From contig JAFEBU010000071.1 of the NCBI GenBank assembly GCA_018242505.1, positions 152,764-216,763 on the forward strand: a DNA stretch of 64,000 nucleotides, read 5' to 3'. This stretch comes from Pseudomonadota bacterium (GTDB lineage: Bacteria; Pseudomonadota; Alphaproteobacteria; Reyranellales; Reyranellaceae). The notes beneath the pieces are model-generated. The model was given only the letters and a program-made list of their open reading frames with translations, did no database searches and was not told the origin of the DNA. Both the position numbers and the translations under genes were made by a program. Positions 44,027 through 52,317 of the stretch are shown piece by piece. Position 1 is the first letter of the stretch, and every line of letters begins with the position of its first letter.

Positions 44027-44473
44027 TCAGTTGTAGGTGACCGGATCGAAGTGGGCTCTGGCCGTTCCCAACGCGGTCAGAGCGTTGTCGAGGGAGCGTA
44101 CGATCTGCGGGCGGCCGAAGCCGGCCGCCTCGTGATGCAGGGTGTACATCCGGAACAGGCCTTCCATCACATCGCTCGAGACGACGAAGACATGGCGCTT
44201 CTTGCCTGCCGGCCAGGGCATATAGGCACGCGCGACGATGGCGGTCGTGTCCACATCTTCGCAGACGTCGCTGAAATCGATGATCGTGTCGGTAGGGCCC
44301 CGCCGGGCGACGAACGTCCCCAGCGCCGCCTCGGCGCGGTCGAAATGGGCGCGCGTCAACTTCTCGGGGAAGGGCATGAGCAGGATCCGGTTCGTCTGGT
44401 CGAACAGCAACTGGACGAAAAGGGGAGTCGCAACGGGCGTCGAGGTCCGGGACAGGCTGCTCATCAAGGTCAT
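44027..44473 (-). CDS. Uncharacterised protein, possible STAS/SpoIIAA-like fold
   Basis: 148-residue soluble protein I do not firmly recognise. The alternation of strand NRILLMPFPEKL, helix HFDRAEAALGTFVARRG, strand TDTIIDFSDV, then RHVFVVSSDVMEGLFRMY and RSLDNALTALG recalls the STAS/SpoIIAA-like fold, with the IDFSDV strand corresponding to the VIDLS strand. GGAG lies 9 nt before the ATG. A perfect 21-nt dyad sits 62 nt upstream of the start. It converges with the MFS gene (37 nt gap). Confidence 0.72.
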   Translation of the reverse strand: MTLMSSLSRTSTPVATPLFVQLLFDQTNRILLMPFPEKLTRAHFDRAEAALGTFVARRGPTDTIIDFSDVCEDVDTTAIVARAYMPWPAGKKRHVFVVSSDVMEGLFRMYTLHHEAAGFGRPQIVRSLDNALTALGTARAHFDPVTYN

Positions 44474-44534
44474 CGTCGCGAGTCTCCATCGTGGGGACCA
44501 GGCGCTGTCCTGACAGAATCTTCGATGACTGCCG

Positions 44535-44555
44535 CCTGCACTCGCATAGTGCAGG
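44535..44555. promoter_or_regulatory. 8-bp-arm dyad upstream of the 44027-44473 gene
   Basis: CCTGCACT-CGCAT-AGTGCAGG, a perfect inverted repeat in the 166-bp gap between two minus-strand genes. It lies 62 nt upstream of the 44473 start and 85 nt past the formamidase stop. It is either an operator or a stem-loop without a T-run. Confidence 0.4.
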
Positions 44556-44639
44556 TGTCCAGCTAACGACAGGTATTGTGCAATTGTATCTAACGTATCT
44601 GCCGTCCGATGGCGGTTGCAGAGGACTTCCGGTCCCAGT

Positions 44640-45578
44640 TTACGCTCCGATGAGCGATTTCTCCATCATGCAATGCACGCCCTTGTTGCCGTCGACGGTC
44701 TGCGTGATGTGGAGGTCGCCCTTGAGGCTGCACAGCATATAGGCGTCCTCGGGCTTGAGGCCGGTCCTGGCGGTGATCAGCCGGATCATGTCGCGCAGGG
44801 CTTCCTTGGCGGCGTCGTCCAGGTCCTGGTCGAAACCGTGCGTGATCCAGTGTGTCGCGGTTTCGGCCCGCGGGTTATTGAGCTTCATGTCCTTGCGGAC
44901 GGTGAAGCGAAAGGTGCCGGAGAGCGAGGTCTCGAGCGCCGTGAGGTTCACCTCGCCGTCGCCCTGGATGCCGTGGCCGTCGCCCGCCGAGAACAGGGCG
45001 CCGGGAGCGAACACCGGGAAATAGACGGTGGTGCCGATATTGAAGTGCCGGTTGTCGACATTGCCGCCGAAGGCGCGGGGCTCGATCGAGCTGCACTGGC
45101 CCCATTCCGGCGGCGGGGCCACGCCCATGATGCCGAAGAACGGCTTCAGCTGGACCTCGGTGCCCCACGGCAGGGTGCAGACGCCGCGATTGGAATCGAT
45201 CGGGATGTGCGTCAGGCGATAGAACGGGAAATCCTCGGGCAGCGTGCCCATCAGCGGCCGCTGCACGTTCCAGCCCCAGTTGGTGCGGAACTTGATGTCG
45301 AGAACCTCGACCGCCAGCACGTCCCCACGCTCCGCTCCCTCGACATGCACCGGGCCGGTCAGGATATGCCGGCCGAGATGGGGCTTGAGCTTGGCGAGGA
45401 TCTCGCGATGTTCGGGCAGCACGTTCATCGGCGGCTGCGGCAGGATCTCCGATCCGCCCGACACGCAATGGATGGTCGCGACGTCACCCGACTTGAGGCT
45501 GAGCGACGGCTTGAGCTGGCTGTCGAAATAGCCCCAGTGGCAGGTCTCGGGCGAGGAATGAAGCTCATGCGTGGCCAT
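44640..45578 (-). CDS. Acetamidase/formamidase family protein
   Basis: 312-residue FmdA/AmdA-type amidohydrolase that releases ammonia from formamide, acetamide or similar small amides. Diagnostic blocks are GPVHVEGAERGDVLAVEVLDI near 75-95, the mid-region FAPGALFSAGDGHGIQGDGEV and the C-terminal LCSLKGDLHITQTVDGNKGVHCMM. The catalytic-type region with GDGHxxQGDGE is kept, so it looks active. The start at 45578 follows AGGGGAG by 5 nt; open sequence upstream is Pro/Arg-rich noise. It is divergent from rlmJ (62 nt apart). Confidence 0.92.
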   Translation of the reverse strand: MATHELHSSPETCHWGYFDSQLKPSLSLKSGDVATIHCVSGGSEILPQPPMNVLPEHREILAKLKPHLGRHILTGPVHVEGAERGDVLAVEVLDIKFRTNWGWNVQRPLMGTLPEDFPFYRLTHIPIDSNRGVCTLPWGTEVQLKPFFGIMGVAPPPEWGQCSSIEPRAFGGNVDNRHFNIGTTVYFPVFAPGALFSAGDGHGIQGDGEVNLTALETSLSGTFRFTVRKDMKLNNPRAETATHWITHGFDQDLDDAAKEALRDMIRLITARTGLKPEDAYMLCSLKGDLHITQTVDGNKGVHCMMEKSLIGA

Positions 45579-45640
45579 GCGGTCTCCCCTTTGGCTGAGC
45601 GTTGAAGCACGAACGAGGCCCTTGATGCTATAGGCACGTG

Positions 45641-46510
45641 ATGAACTATCGCCACGGCTACCATGCCGGCAATTTCGCCGATGTCCTGAAGCATGTTGCG
45701 CTGGTCGAATTGCTGCGGCTCCTGACGGCCAAGGACAAGAAGCTGTTCGTGCTCGATACCCACGCCGGAGCCGGTGGCTACGATCTCGGCGGCGATTTGG
45801 CCCGGCGTACGGGCGAGGCGGACACCGGGGTCCTGCAGCTCGCGATGGCGGCGCAGGGCGACATGCCGGCGGCGGTGGCACGTTATCTCGCAGCGGTGGG
45901 TGCCTACGATCGCAAGTTCGGGCCGCCCGGCCCGACGTTGCGCCATTATCCCGGCTCGCCGCGCCTGATCCGGGCCGGCCTGCGGGCGGCCGACCGGTTC
46001 GTCGCCTGCGAGCTGCATGGGCAGGAGGCGCTGGCGCTCAAGCGCGAGTTCGCCGGCGACCGGGCCGTGGAGGTGCGCCAGGTCGACGGCTACCAGGCGC
46101 TGAAAGCGCTGCTGCCGCCGCCGGAGCGGCGCGGGCTGGTACTGATCGATCCGCCGTTCGAGGCGGCCGACGAGTTCGAGCGGCTGCTGCGTGCGGTACA
46201 GCAGGGCCTACGCCGCTTCGCCACCGGCTGCTATGCCATTTGGTATCCTCTCAAGGACGCTGCCGCCGCGGCCCGGTTCGTGGATGCGCTGTCCCAAATG
46301 AGGCTGCTGGTCGTCGAATTGCACCTGGGCGAACGTGCCGGAGCCGACAAACTTGCCGCGTGCGGCCTCGCGGTGATCAATCCGCCCTGGATGTTCGAGG
46401 AAGCGATGCGCGAGGCCCTGCCGTGGGTCGCCCGGCAGCTCGGCAGCGGCGTCAGTGCGACTGTGCGCGCCGCGCCAGCCAGCGTGCCGGCTCGGGCGCG
46501 AGGAGCATGA
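45641..46510 (+). CDS. rlmJ: 23S rRNA (adenine(2030)-N(6))-methyltransferase RlmJ
   Basis: 289-residue AdoMet-dependent rRNA methyltransferase, which modifies A2030 of 23S rRNA. The N-terminus MNYRHGYHAGNFADVLKH is diagnostic of RlmJ (YhiR). The catalytic DPPF-like motif is in VLIDPPFEAADEF, and DTHAGAGGYDL forms the AdoMet site. The ATG at 45641 is preceded directly by an in-frame GTG (45638). The C-terminal 59 nt overlap the end of the convergent MFS gene, and the extra tail APASVPARARGA is probably low-constraint. Divergent from the formamidase gene. Confidence 0.95.
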   Translation: MNYRHGYHAGNFADVLKHVALVELLRLLTAKDKKLFVLDTHAGAGGYDLGGDLARRTGEADTGVLQLAMAAQGDMPAAVARYLAAVGAYDRKFGPPGPTLRHYPGSPRLIRAGLRAADRFVACELHGQEALALKREFAGDRAVEVRQVDGYQALKALLPPPERRGLVLIDPPFEAADEFERLLRAVQQGLRRFATGCYAIWYPLKDAAAAARFVDALSQMRLLVVELHLGERAGADKLAACGLAVINPPWMFEEAMREALPWVARQLGSGVSATVRAAPASVPARARGA

Positions 46511-47690
46511 TCACGAACGAGACGAAGCAGAGGAACGCGCCAGCCAGAATCGCACCCGTATAGGAGCCGAAGAAGTCGTAGGCGTAGCCGGCGGCCGGTG
46601 AGCCGAGCAGCGCACCGAAGGCCACGCCACTGTAGAGGGCGCCAATGACGGCGCCGAGCGATCGGCCGCCGAAATAGTCGGCCGCGAGCGAGGGCGCGAT
46701 GGCGACGAAGCCGCCATAGAAGGCGCCGAACACCAGGGCGAAGAAGATCAACGCGATGGCGCTGGTGGAGAGCGACCAGACGATCAGCATCGCACCCGAG
46801 CCGATGAACATCAGGGAGAAGGAAAGCCGGCGACCCAGCCAGGACGTGACGCTGGCGAACAGGAAGCGGCCGACCGTGCTGCCGACACCCAGCAGGGTGA
46901 TCAGCAGAACGCCGAAGCCTGACCCAAGGCCGATATCGCGGACATAGGGCACCAGGTGGACGAAGGGGATGAAGAGCCCGAACGACATCAGCAGCGCCGA
47001 CGTGTAGACCGCCCAGAACGGCCCGGTCCGGATCGCTTCGCGCAAGGTGAGACCCGGCGGCGGTCCTGCAGCGGGACCGGGCCGTACCGGCTCGCCATCC
47101 GGCTCCAGCCCGTAGAAATGTGGATCGCGCCGGATCAACATGCCGGCAACGATGGCGCCCAGCACCGTGAGTCCGGCCAGGACCAGATAGGTCTGCCGCC
47201 AGCCGATCCCGGCGATCAGCTCGTTGGCCAGCGGTGCGCCGATCAGGGTGCCGACACCGATGCCGGCCACCGCAAGGCCGCTCGCCGTGCCGCGCCGACG
47301 GACGAACCAATGCTGGACCGCAGTCACGCTCGGGACATAGGAGAACCCCACGCCCAGCCCGACACCGAGACTGTAGCCGAGATAGACTTGCCACAGGGTG
47401 CTGGCGTAGGCCGCGACCACCAGGCCGAGGGCGACGATCAGCAGGCCTCCGATGACGACCGGCCGTGGCCCGAGCCTGTCACCGATCAGGCCGGCCGGCA
47501 GGCCGAGCTGGAAATAAAGAAAGGCCGCGATCGAGAAGACGAGGGAGGTGTCGCCGCGCTGGGCGCCGAACTCGGCTTCAAGCGGACCGAAGAAGGCGGC
47601 GAACGAGTAGGCGACGGCATAGCCCGTCAACATGCAGACGAAGGCGCCGGCCACGACACGCCAGCCTGGAAAAATGCGCGATTGGGTCAC
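46452..47690 (-). CDS. MFS permease, OFA/monocarboxylate-like
   Basis: 412-residue 12-TM facilitator: FPGWRVVAGAFVCMLTGYAVAYSF at the N-terminus (the FxGWxVVxGxF start of the OFA branch), motif A GLIGDRLGPRP, and GRRGTAS-type loop (RRRGTASGLAVAGIGVG) after TM4-5. The best start is a GTG at 47690 within GTGA, overlapping the ppk2 stop; upstream in-frame sequence overlaps ppk2. It is thus co-translated with ppk2. It is a paralogue-level relative of the permease at 42781. It may export or import organic acids. Confidence 0.9.
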   Translation of the reverse strand: MTQSRIFPGWRVVAGAFVCMLTGYAVAYSFAAFFGPLEAEFGAQRGDTSLVFSIAAFLYFQLGLPAGLIGDRLGPRPVVIGGLLIVALGLVVAAYASTLWQVYLGYSLGVGLGVGFSYVPSVTAVQHWFVRRRGTASGLAVAGIGVGTLIGAPLANELIAGIGWRQTYLVLAGLTVLGAIVAGMLIRRDPHFYGLEPDGEPVRPGPAAGPPPGLTLREAIRTGPFWAVYTSALLMSFGLFIPFVHLVPYVRDIGLGSGFGVLLITLLGVGSTVGRFLFASVTSWLGRRLSFSLMFIGSGAMLIVWSLSTSAIALIFFALVFGAFYGGFVAIAPSLAADYFGGRSLGAVIGALYSGVAFGALLGSPAAGYAYDFFGSYTGAILAGAFLCFVSFVIMLLAPEPARWLARRAQSH

Positions 47691-48508
47691 CTTTTGCCAT
47701 CGCCATTTTTTCCGTTGCCTGGCCGCCAGCCCCACATCTTGTAAGCGGCTTCGAGGATGCGGGGATCGAGCGGCTGCTCGACGATCTTCACGCCACGCTT
47801 CAGCATCTCGACGACGATGCCCAAGGCGGCCAGCCGTGCCTGTTCCTTGTTGTCGGTGGCGACGACGTGCCAGGGCGCATAATCGGTGTCGGTCTTGTCC
47901 AGCATATCCTTGTAGGCTTCGAGATACTCCTTGCGCTTGGCGATGTTGCGGAAATCCTCGAGGCCGACCTTGTGGTACTTGTGCGGCTTGTTCAGGCGAT
48001 CGATCATGCGCCGCTTCTGTTCGTCGGCGCTCACATGGAACAGCAGCTTTATGATGTGCACGCCGTCATCGGCGAGCTGTCGCTCGAACTCGTTGATCTC
48101 GCGATAGGCACGCTTCCAGGCCGCTTCGTCACAAAGACCCTCGATGCGCTCGACCAGAACGCGGCCATACCAGGTGCGGTCGAAGATCGACCAGTTGCCT
48201 GGCGCCGGAAGCCGCTCCCAGAAGCGCCAGAGATAATGTCGACCCTGCTCTGCAGGCGTAGGCGCACCGATACGCCAGACGTGGGTCGACCGCGGCTCCA
48301 GGCCATATATGATGCGCTGGATGGCGCCGCCCTTGCCGGCAGCGTCCCAGCCATCGATGCCGATGATCACACGGCCGCCGGTTTTCATGTGATGGACCTG
48401 AAGGTCCAGCAGCCGGCGTTGCAACTTCTTCAGCTTGCGCTCGTAGCTCTCGTCGTCGATCGGGTCGTCGATCATCTCGATCTTGTCGAGAACCGGCCAT
48501 TTGCCCAT
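47687..48508 (-). CDS. ppk2: Polyphosphate kinase 2
   Basis: 273-residue PPK2-family P-loop kinase. Walker A GWDAAGKGG is at 53-61, Walker B IFDRTWYGRVLVER at 108-121, and the lid arginines are in DEQKRRMIDRLNKPHK. PPK2 enzymes use polyphosphate to phosphorylate nucleoside mono- or diphosphates. Length and single domain fit class I/III; the subclass cannot be settled by eye. The ATG at 48508 has GGAGGAG 5 nt upstream. A stem in the leader pairs with the start codon region (48506-48553). Its stop overlaps the GTG of the MFS gene. Confidence 0.94.
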   Translation of the reverse strand: MGKWPVLDKIEMIDDPIDDESYERKLKKLQRRLLDLQVHHMKTGGRVIIGIDGWDAAGKGGAIQRIIYGLEPRSTHVWRIGAPTPAEQGRHYLWRFWERLPAPGNWSIFDRTWYGRVLVERIEGLCDEAAWKRAYREINEFERQLADDGVHIIKLLFHVSADEQKRRMIDRLNKPHKYHKVGLEDFRNIAKRKEYLEAYKDMLDKTDTDYAPWHVVATDNKEQARLAALGIVVEMLKRGVKIVEQPLDPRILEAAYKMWGWRPGNGKNGDGKR

Positions 48509-48553
48509 CGTTGCTCCTCCGGCGCGGATCGTGCCAGTGGCCGGGCAACGATG
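48506..48553 (-). promoter_or_regulatory. ppk2: Start-codon-sequestering hairpin in the ppk2 leader
   Basis: In the ppk2 mRNA a CATCGTTGC-CCGGC arm can pair with GCCGG-[AGGA bulge]-GCAACGATG: 9 and 5 bp with a 16-nt apical loop. The 3' arm contains the ATG, and the bulged AGGA is the Shine-Dalgarno core, so the folded form would hide the start. Confidence 0.5.
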
Positions 48554-48606
48554 CAATTCGCCATCCCGATTGACAGGTCGAACGCGCGCCGCGACTAATC
48601 TCCCCG

Positions 48607-49725
48607 ATGTCATCGGCCCCCACCTTCAGGTACGTCGAGCAGGCGGACACATCCGTGCTCGAAGCGTCAGGCAACTGGACCGTGTTCAACATGCGTGGCC
48701 TCAGGCGCCGGCTGCGGAATGGACCGGCGGCGCCGGCGCGCAAGCCGGAGGTCATCGACATCACTCGTGTCAAACATCTCGACACCGCGGGAATTCTGGA
48801 GCTGCTGCAGCTCGCCGGCGGTGGCGAGGGAAGCGAGGTGCGGGCAAAGGAGCAAGGTCAGGTCGATCTTTTCCGGGTGGTGCAGGCTCACGGCGTCGAG
48901 ACGCCGCCCGAACGTGATGTCAGCTGGATATTGCACTGGCTGGACGAGGTCGGCCACGGCCTGGTCGACATCTATCATCAGATCATCGCGCTTTTTGCCT
49001 TCTCCGGCGAAGTCCTCGTGGTTACCGCCGGCGCCTTCGCGCAACCGAGGCGGTTCCGCCTCGCAGCGATCGTGAAGCAGATGTACGAGGTGTGGATCTC
49101 GGCGCTCGTCATCGTCGGCGTGCTCTGCTTCCTGATCGGGGTCGTGATCGCCTATCAGGGTGTGCAGCAGCTTCGGCAGTTCGGCGCGGAAACCTTCACC
49201 GTCGAGGCTGTCGGCATCGGCATTTTCCGCGAGCTGGGTGTCCTGCTCACCGCCATTATCGTCGCCGGCCGGTCGGGCAGTGCCTTCACTGCCCAGATCG
49301 GCACCATGCAGGTCAATCAGGAGGTCGATGCCATGCGCACCATCGGCCTCAATCCCATCGAATGGCTGGTGCTGCCACGGATCCTCGCGCTGGTGATCTC
49401 GATGCCGCTGCTGGTCTTCTGGGGCAATATGGCCGGTCTGCTGGGTGGCGCCGTGGCCTGCACCGTCTACCTCGACTTCACCTTCGTGCAGTTCTTCTCC
49501 CGGCTGCGCGACACAGTCGGCATCTGGAACTTCTATACTGGTATGATCAAGGCGCCGGTGTTCGGCATGATCATCGCCGCGATCGGCTGCTTCGAAGGAT
49601 TGCAGGTGCGCGGCAGCGCCGAAAGCGTCGGCCAGCTCACGACACGATCGGTGGTCGAGGGGATCTTCTGCGTCATCGTGCTCGATGCCGTATTTTCGAT
49701 CATCTTCCTGCTGGCGGGTGTGTGA
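48607..49725 (+). CDS. mlaE: STAS-MlaE fusion: MCE/Mla lipid ABC permease
   Basis: 372-residue protein. Residues 1-100 form a STAS-like domain (VIDITRVKHLDTAGILELLQL), of the kind that MlaB supplies separately in E. coli. The MlaE permease domain (about 150-372) follows with five or so membrane spans and the hallmark EAVGIGIFRELGVLLTAIIVAGRSGSAF (seen as GIFRELG and AGRSGSAF). The segment GTMQVNQEVDAMRTIGLNP is the conserved MlaE coupling loop. The complex carries phospholipids or other lipids between membranes. The ATP-binding gene overlaps it by 1 nt. First gene of a four-gene operon, divergent from ppk2. Confidence 0.92.
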   Translation: MSSAPTFRYVEQADTSVLEASGNWTVFNMRGLRRRLRNGPAAPARKPEVIDITRVKHLDTAGILELLQLAGGGEGSEVRAKEQGQVDLFRVVQAHGVETPPERDVSWILHWLDEVGHGLVDIYHQIIALFAFSGEVLVVTAGAFAQPRRFRLAAIVKQMYEVWISALVIVGVLCFLIGVVIAYQGVQQLRQFGAETFTVEAVGIGIFRELGVLLTAIIVAGRSGSAFTAQIGTMQVNQEVDAMRTIGLNPIEWLVLPRILALVISMPLLVFWGNMAGLLGGAVACTVYLDFTFVQFFSRLRDTVGIWNFYTGMIKAPVFGMIIAAIGCFEGLQVRGSAESVGQLTTRSVVEGIFCVIVLDAVFSIIFLLAGV

Positions 49726-50549
49726 TGGTCGAAGGCGGGCAACTCGTCGACCATCGCGACGGTCGGGACGTCGTGCTGAAGCTGCGCGACGTACGCACAC
49801 AATTTGGTGATCACGTGGTCCACGATCACCTCGATTTCGACATGTTTCGCGGCGAAGTCGTCGGCCTGGTCGGAGGATCCGGCACGGGCAAGTCGGTCCT
49901 GCTGCGCACCATCATCGGCCTCAACCCCGCCCGGGAAGGCGTGATCGAGATCCTGGGCAACAATATCCGTCGGCTGCATGGAAAGACGGAGCACGCCCTG
50001 CACGCCCATATCGGCGTGCAGTTCCAGGATGGCGCGCTGTTCTCCTCGCTGACGGTCGCCGAGAACATCATGGTGCCGATTCGCGAGCATGCCGGTCTGG
50101 ACGAAGGGGCGATGCGCTGCATCGCCGCCCTCAAGATCGCCCTTGTCGGCCTGCCGCCGGACAGTGGGGACAAGAAACCGTCGGAGCTGTCAGGCGGCAT
50201 GCGCAAGCGCGCAAGCCTGGCCCGGGCGCTCGCCCTCGATCCGGAGCTCCTGTTCCTCGACGAGCCGACGGCAGGGCTCGACCCTATCGGCGCCTCGCAT
50301 TATGACCAGCTGGTGCGGGAACTGCAGCAGAGCCTTGGCCTCTCGGTGCTGATGGTGACCCACGACCTCGACAGCCTCTATGCCGTGTGCGACCGGATCG
50401 CCGTCCTGCTCGACAAGCGCGTCGTGGTGGGTACCATGGACGAATTGTTGGCCTACGATAATCCGTGGGTCCGCGAATATTTCCACGGGCCGCGCGGACG
50501 AGCAGCCGCGGCGGTACAGGAGCGAAAAGCAGCGTTCAATGGAAAATAG
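49725..50549 (+). CDS. mlaF: Mla/MCE lipid ABC transporter ATP-binding protein
   Basis: 274-residue ATPase: Walker A GGSGTGKSVL, the MlaF-type Q-loop IGVQFQDGALFSSLTV, the signature LSGGMRKR, Walker B ELLFLDEPTAGLDP and MVTHDLDS as the H-loop. IGVQFQDGALF is typical of MlaF/MkL importers or exporters. It shares one base with the STAS-permease stop (TGATG-type overlap at 49725) and overlaps the MCE gene by 11 nt. It energises the same complex. Confidence 0.94.
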   Translation: MVEGGQLVDHRDGRDVVLKLRDVRTQFGDHVVHDHLDFDMFRGEVVGLVGGSGTGKSVLLRTIIGLNPAREGVIEILGNNIRRLHGKTEHALHAHIGVQFQDGALFSSLTVAENIMVPIREHAGLDEGAMRCIAALKIALVGLPPDSGDKKPSELSGGMRKRASLARALALDPELLFLDEPTAGLDPIGASHYDQLVRELQQSLGLSVLMVTHDLDSLYAVCDRIAVLLDKRVVVGTMDELLAYDNPWVREYFHGPRGRAAAAVQERKAAFNGK

Positions 50550-51573
50550 ATCGCCCTATGTGCTGATCGGCGCGGCGATGATCCTGTTTGTCGTTTCCCT
50601 GGTCGGCTTCGTCATCTGGAAGCTGCGTGAGGGCGACCAGACATCATACGCGTATTACGTCATTCTGTTTTCTGGCGACGTCCAGGGATTGAGCGTCGAT
50701 TCACCGGTCTACTATCGCGGTCTGCGTGTCGGCCGGGTCCAGGACATCGAGCTCGCTTCTCGGCGCGACATCCAGCGCAGCACCGGGCGCGAGCGGCTGA
50801 GCGAGAAAATCGAGGTCACGGTCGCGGTCAACTCTCAGATCGACATCCGCGAGCGGTCCTATGCCGTGTTCGAGAAGCCGTTCATCGCCGGCGCGGCCTA
50901 TATCCAGATCGTGGGCCGGCTCGAGTCCAACGAGATCAAGCCGAAGAAGAAGCTGGGCGACAAGCCATACCCGGAGATTCGCGAAGGCGCGTCCTTCCTT
51001 CAGGCGACCTCGACCTCGGCCCAGGAGCTTCTCACCAAGGCAAGTGTGACGGTCGATCGCCTCAACGCGCTTCTAAGTGACGACAATATCGCCGCCCTGG
51101 GCGACACGATGCGCAATCTCTCGACCGTGACGAACAGCATCGCCAAGCAGGATCCGGCCATCCAGTCCGCGCTGGCCCAGCTCCCCGGCGCGGTGGCCGA
51201 CTTCCACCAGACCTTCGAAAGGCTGAACAAGCTTTCCGATTCGTTGAGCCTCATGGCCATGGAACTCGGTCCGCAGGATGCTGCGACCCGCAAGGCACTG
51301 GCCGGCAAGAATCGCGGCGAACTCGCCAAGACTGTCGACGAGACGCGGGCAGCACTCGCCAACATCAACGGGGCCGCGAGCCAGCTCAACAAGCTGCTAG
51401 CGGCGAGCCGGCAGCCGGTGCAGCAGTTCTCGCAGACCGGCCTCACCGAACTGTCGCTCGCGATTCGCGAGGTGAGGGAGCTGACGGCCAATCTCAACAT
51501 CATCGCCACCAAGCTCGAGCGCGATCCGGCGGGCTTTGTATTCAGTGGCAAGCAGGGATACACGCCTAAATGA
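50539..51573 (+). CDS. mlaD: MCE-domain membrane-anchored lipid-binding protein (MlaD-like)
   Basis: 344-residue MCE protein. An N-terminal membrane anchor (residues 8-28) precedes the MlaD/MCE domain (about 35-120: YYVILFSGDVQGLSVDSPVYYRGLRVGRV, seen as GLSVDSPVYYRG). Long helical sequence, Ala/Leu rich, follows up to residue 335, much longer than E. coli MlaD (183 residues) and closer to PqiB/YebT or actinobacterial Mce helices that can form a needle or tunnel. The start ATG lies inside the 3' end of the ATPase gene. The lipoprotein gene overlaps its stop by 4 nt. Confidence 0.93.
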   Translation: MENRSPYVLIGAAMILFVVSLVGFVIWKLREGDQTSYAYYVILFSGDVQGLSVDSPVYYRGLRVGRVQDIELASRRDIQRSTGRERLSEKIEVTVAVNSQIDIRERSYAVFEKPFIAGAAYIQIVGRLESNEIKPKKKLGDKPYPEIREGASFLQATSTSAQELLTKASVTVDRLNALLSDDNIAALGDTMRNLSTVTNSIAKQDPAIQSALAQLPGAVADFHQTFERLNKLSDSLSLMAMELGPQDAATRKALAGKNRGELAKTVDETRAALANINGAASQLNKLLAASRQPVQQFSQTGLTELSLAIREVRELTANLNIIATKLERDPAGFVFSGKQGYTPK

Positions 51574-52298
51574 CACGCTTCTTCGCGGCAGCCACGGTCA
51601 TGCTGCTGCTGGGCGGCTGCGCCCTGATCCAGGCAGCCGAAGAGCCAACCAATCTCTATCAGGTCACCCCGAAGAGTGTGTTCGACCCCGATGCGCCGAG
51701 CGTGCGCTGGCAGCTCGCGGTCGAGGTACCGATGGCGGCGGCCAATCTCAACACCGGCCGAATCGCGATCGCCCAGTCGCCGACCTCGTTCGACTACTAC
51801 GCCAAGACGGCATGGACCGATCGGGCGCCGTTGATGATCCAGACGCGCATCGTCGATTCGTTCGAGAATACACGCAAGATCATGGCGGTGGCCCGCGAAT
51901 CGATTCTTCTCGTACCCAACTATTTGCTGCAGTCCGATCTGCGCAATTTCGAGGCGATGTATTACTACGGCGGCGCGCCGATCGCCCATGTTCGTATCGT
52001 TGCCAAGCTGGTGCAGATGCCCGAGCGCCAGATCATCGGCGAGGCGACCTTCGAGCGCTGCGTGCGGGCGCGTGCCGACAAAGTGCCGAAGGTCGTCGAG
52101 GCGTTCGATCAGGCGCTGGGCAGCGTTATGAAGAGCCTGGTGAACTGGACTCTGCGGACGCCGTCGCCAAGGCTGCCGACGGAGCAGAGTCCATCCGACA
52201 TTTCGAAGTTCCGCAACCCGGCGAATGTCGTGATCGACACTGCCAACTGTCCGATCGGCAACGAGGCGTCGAAGGTGCCGATCGCCGACGAATCGTGA
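51570..52298 (+). CDS. ABC-type transport auxiliary lipoprotein
   Basis: 242-residue lipoprotein: signal MTRFFAAATVMLLLGGC with lipidated C17. Family segments include LYQVTPKSVFDPDAP near 30-45, VRWQLAVEVPMAAANLNTGRIA, and the C-terminal VKEAFDQALG-like helix (VVEAFDQALGSVM). This matches the ABC-type transport auxiliary component family (PqiC/LptE-type partner of MCE systems), anchored in the outer or inner membrane and helping to hand lipid over. It closes the MCE operon; the phosphotransferase gene converges 19 nt later. MlaA and MlaC genes are not present here. Confidence 0.9.
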   Translation: MTRFFAAATVMLLLGGCALIQAAEEPTNLYQVTPKSVFDPDAPSVRWQLAVEVPMAAANLNTGRIAIAQSPTSFDYYAKTAWTDRAPLMIQTRIVDSFENTRKIMAVARESILLVPNYLLQSDLRNFEAMYYYGGAPIAHVRIVAKLVQMPERQIIGEATFERCVRARADKVPKVVEAFDQALGSVMKSLVNWTLRTPSPRLPTEQSPSDISKFRNPANVVIDTANCPIGNEASKVPIADES

Positions 52299-52317
52299 TC
52301 CGGGGACAGGCCGCCGC

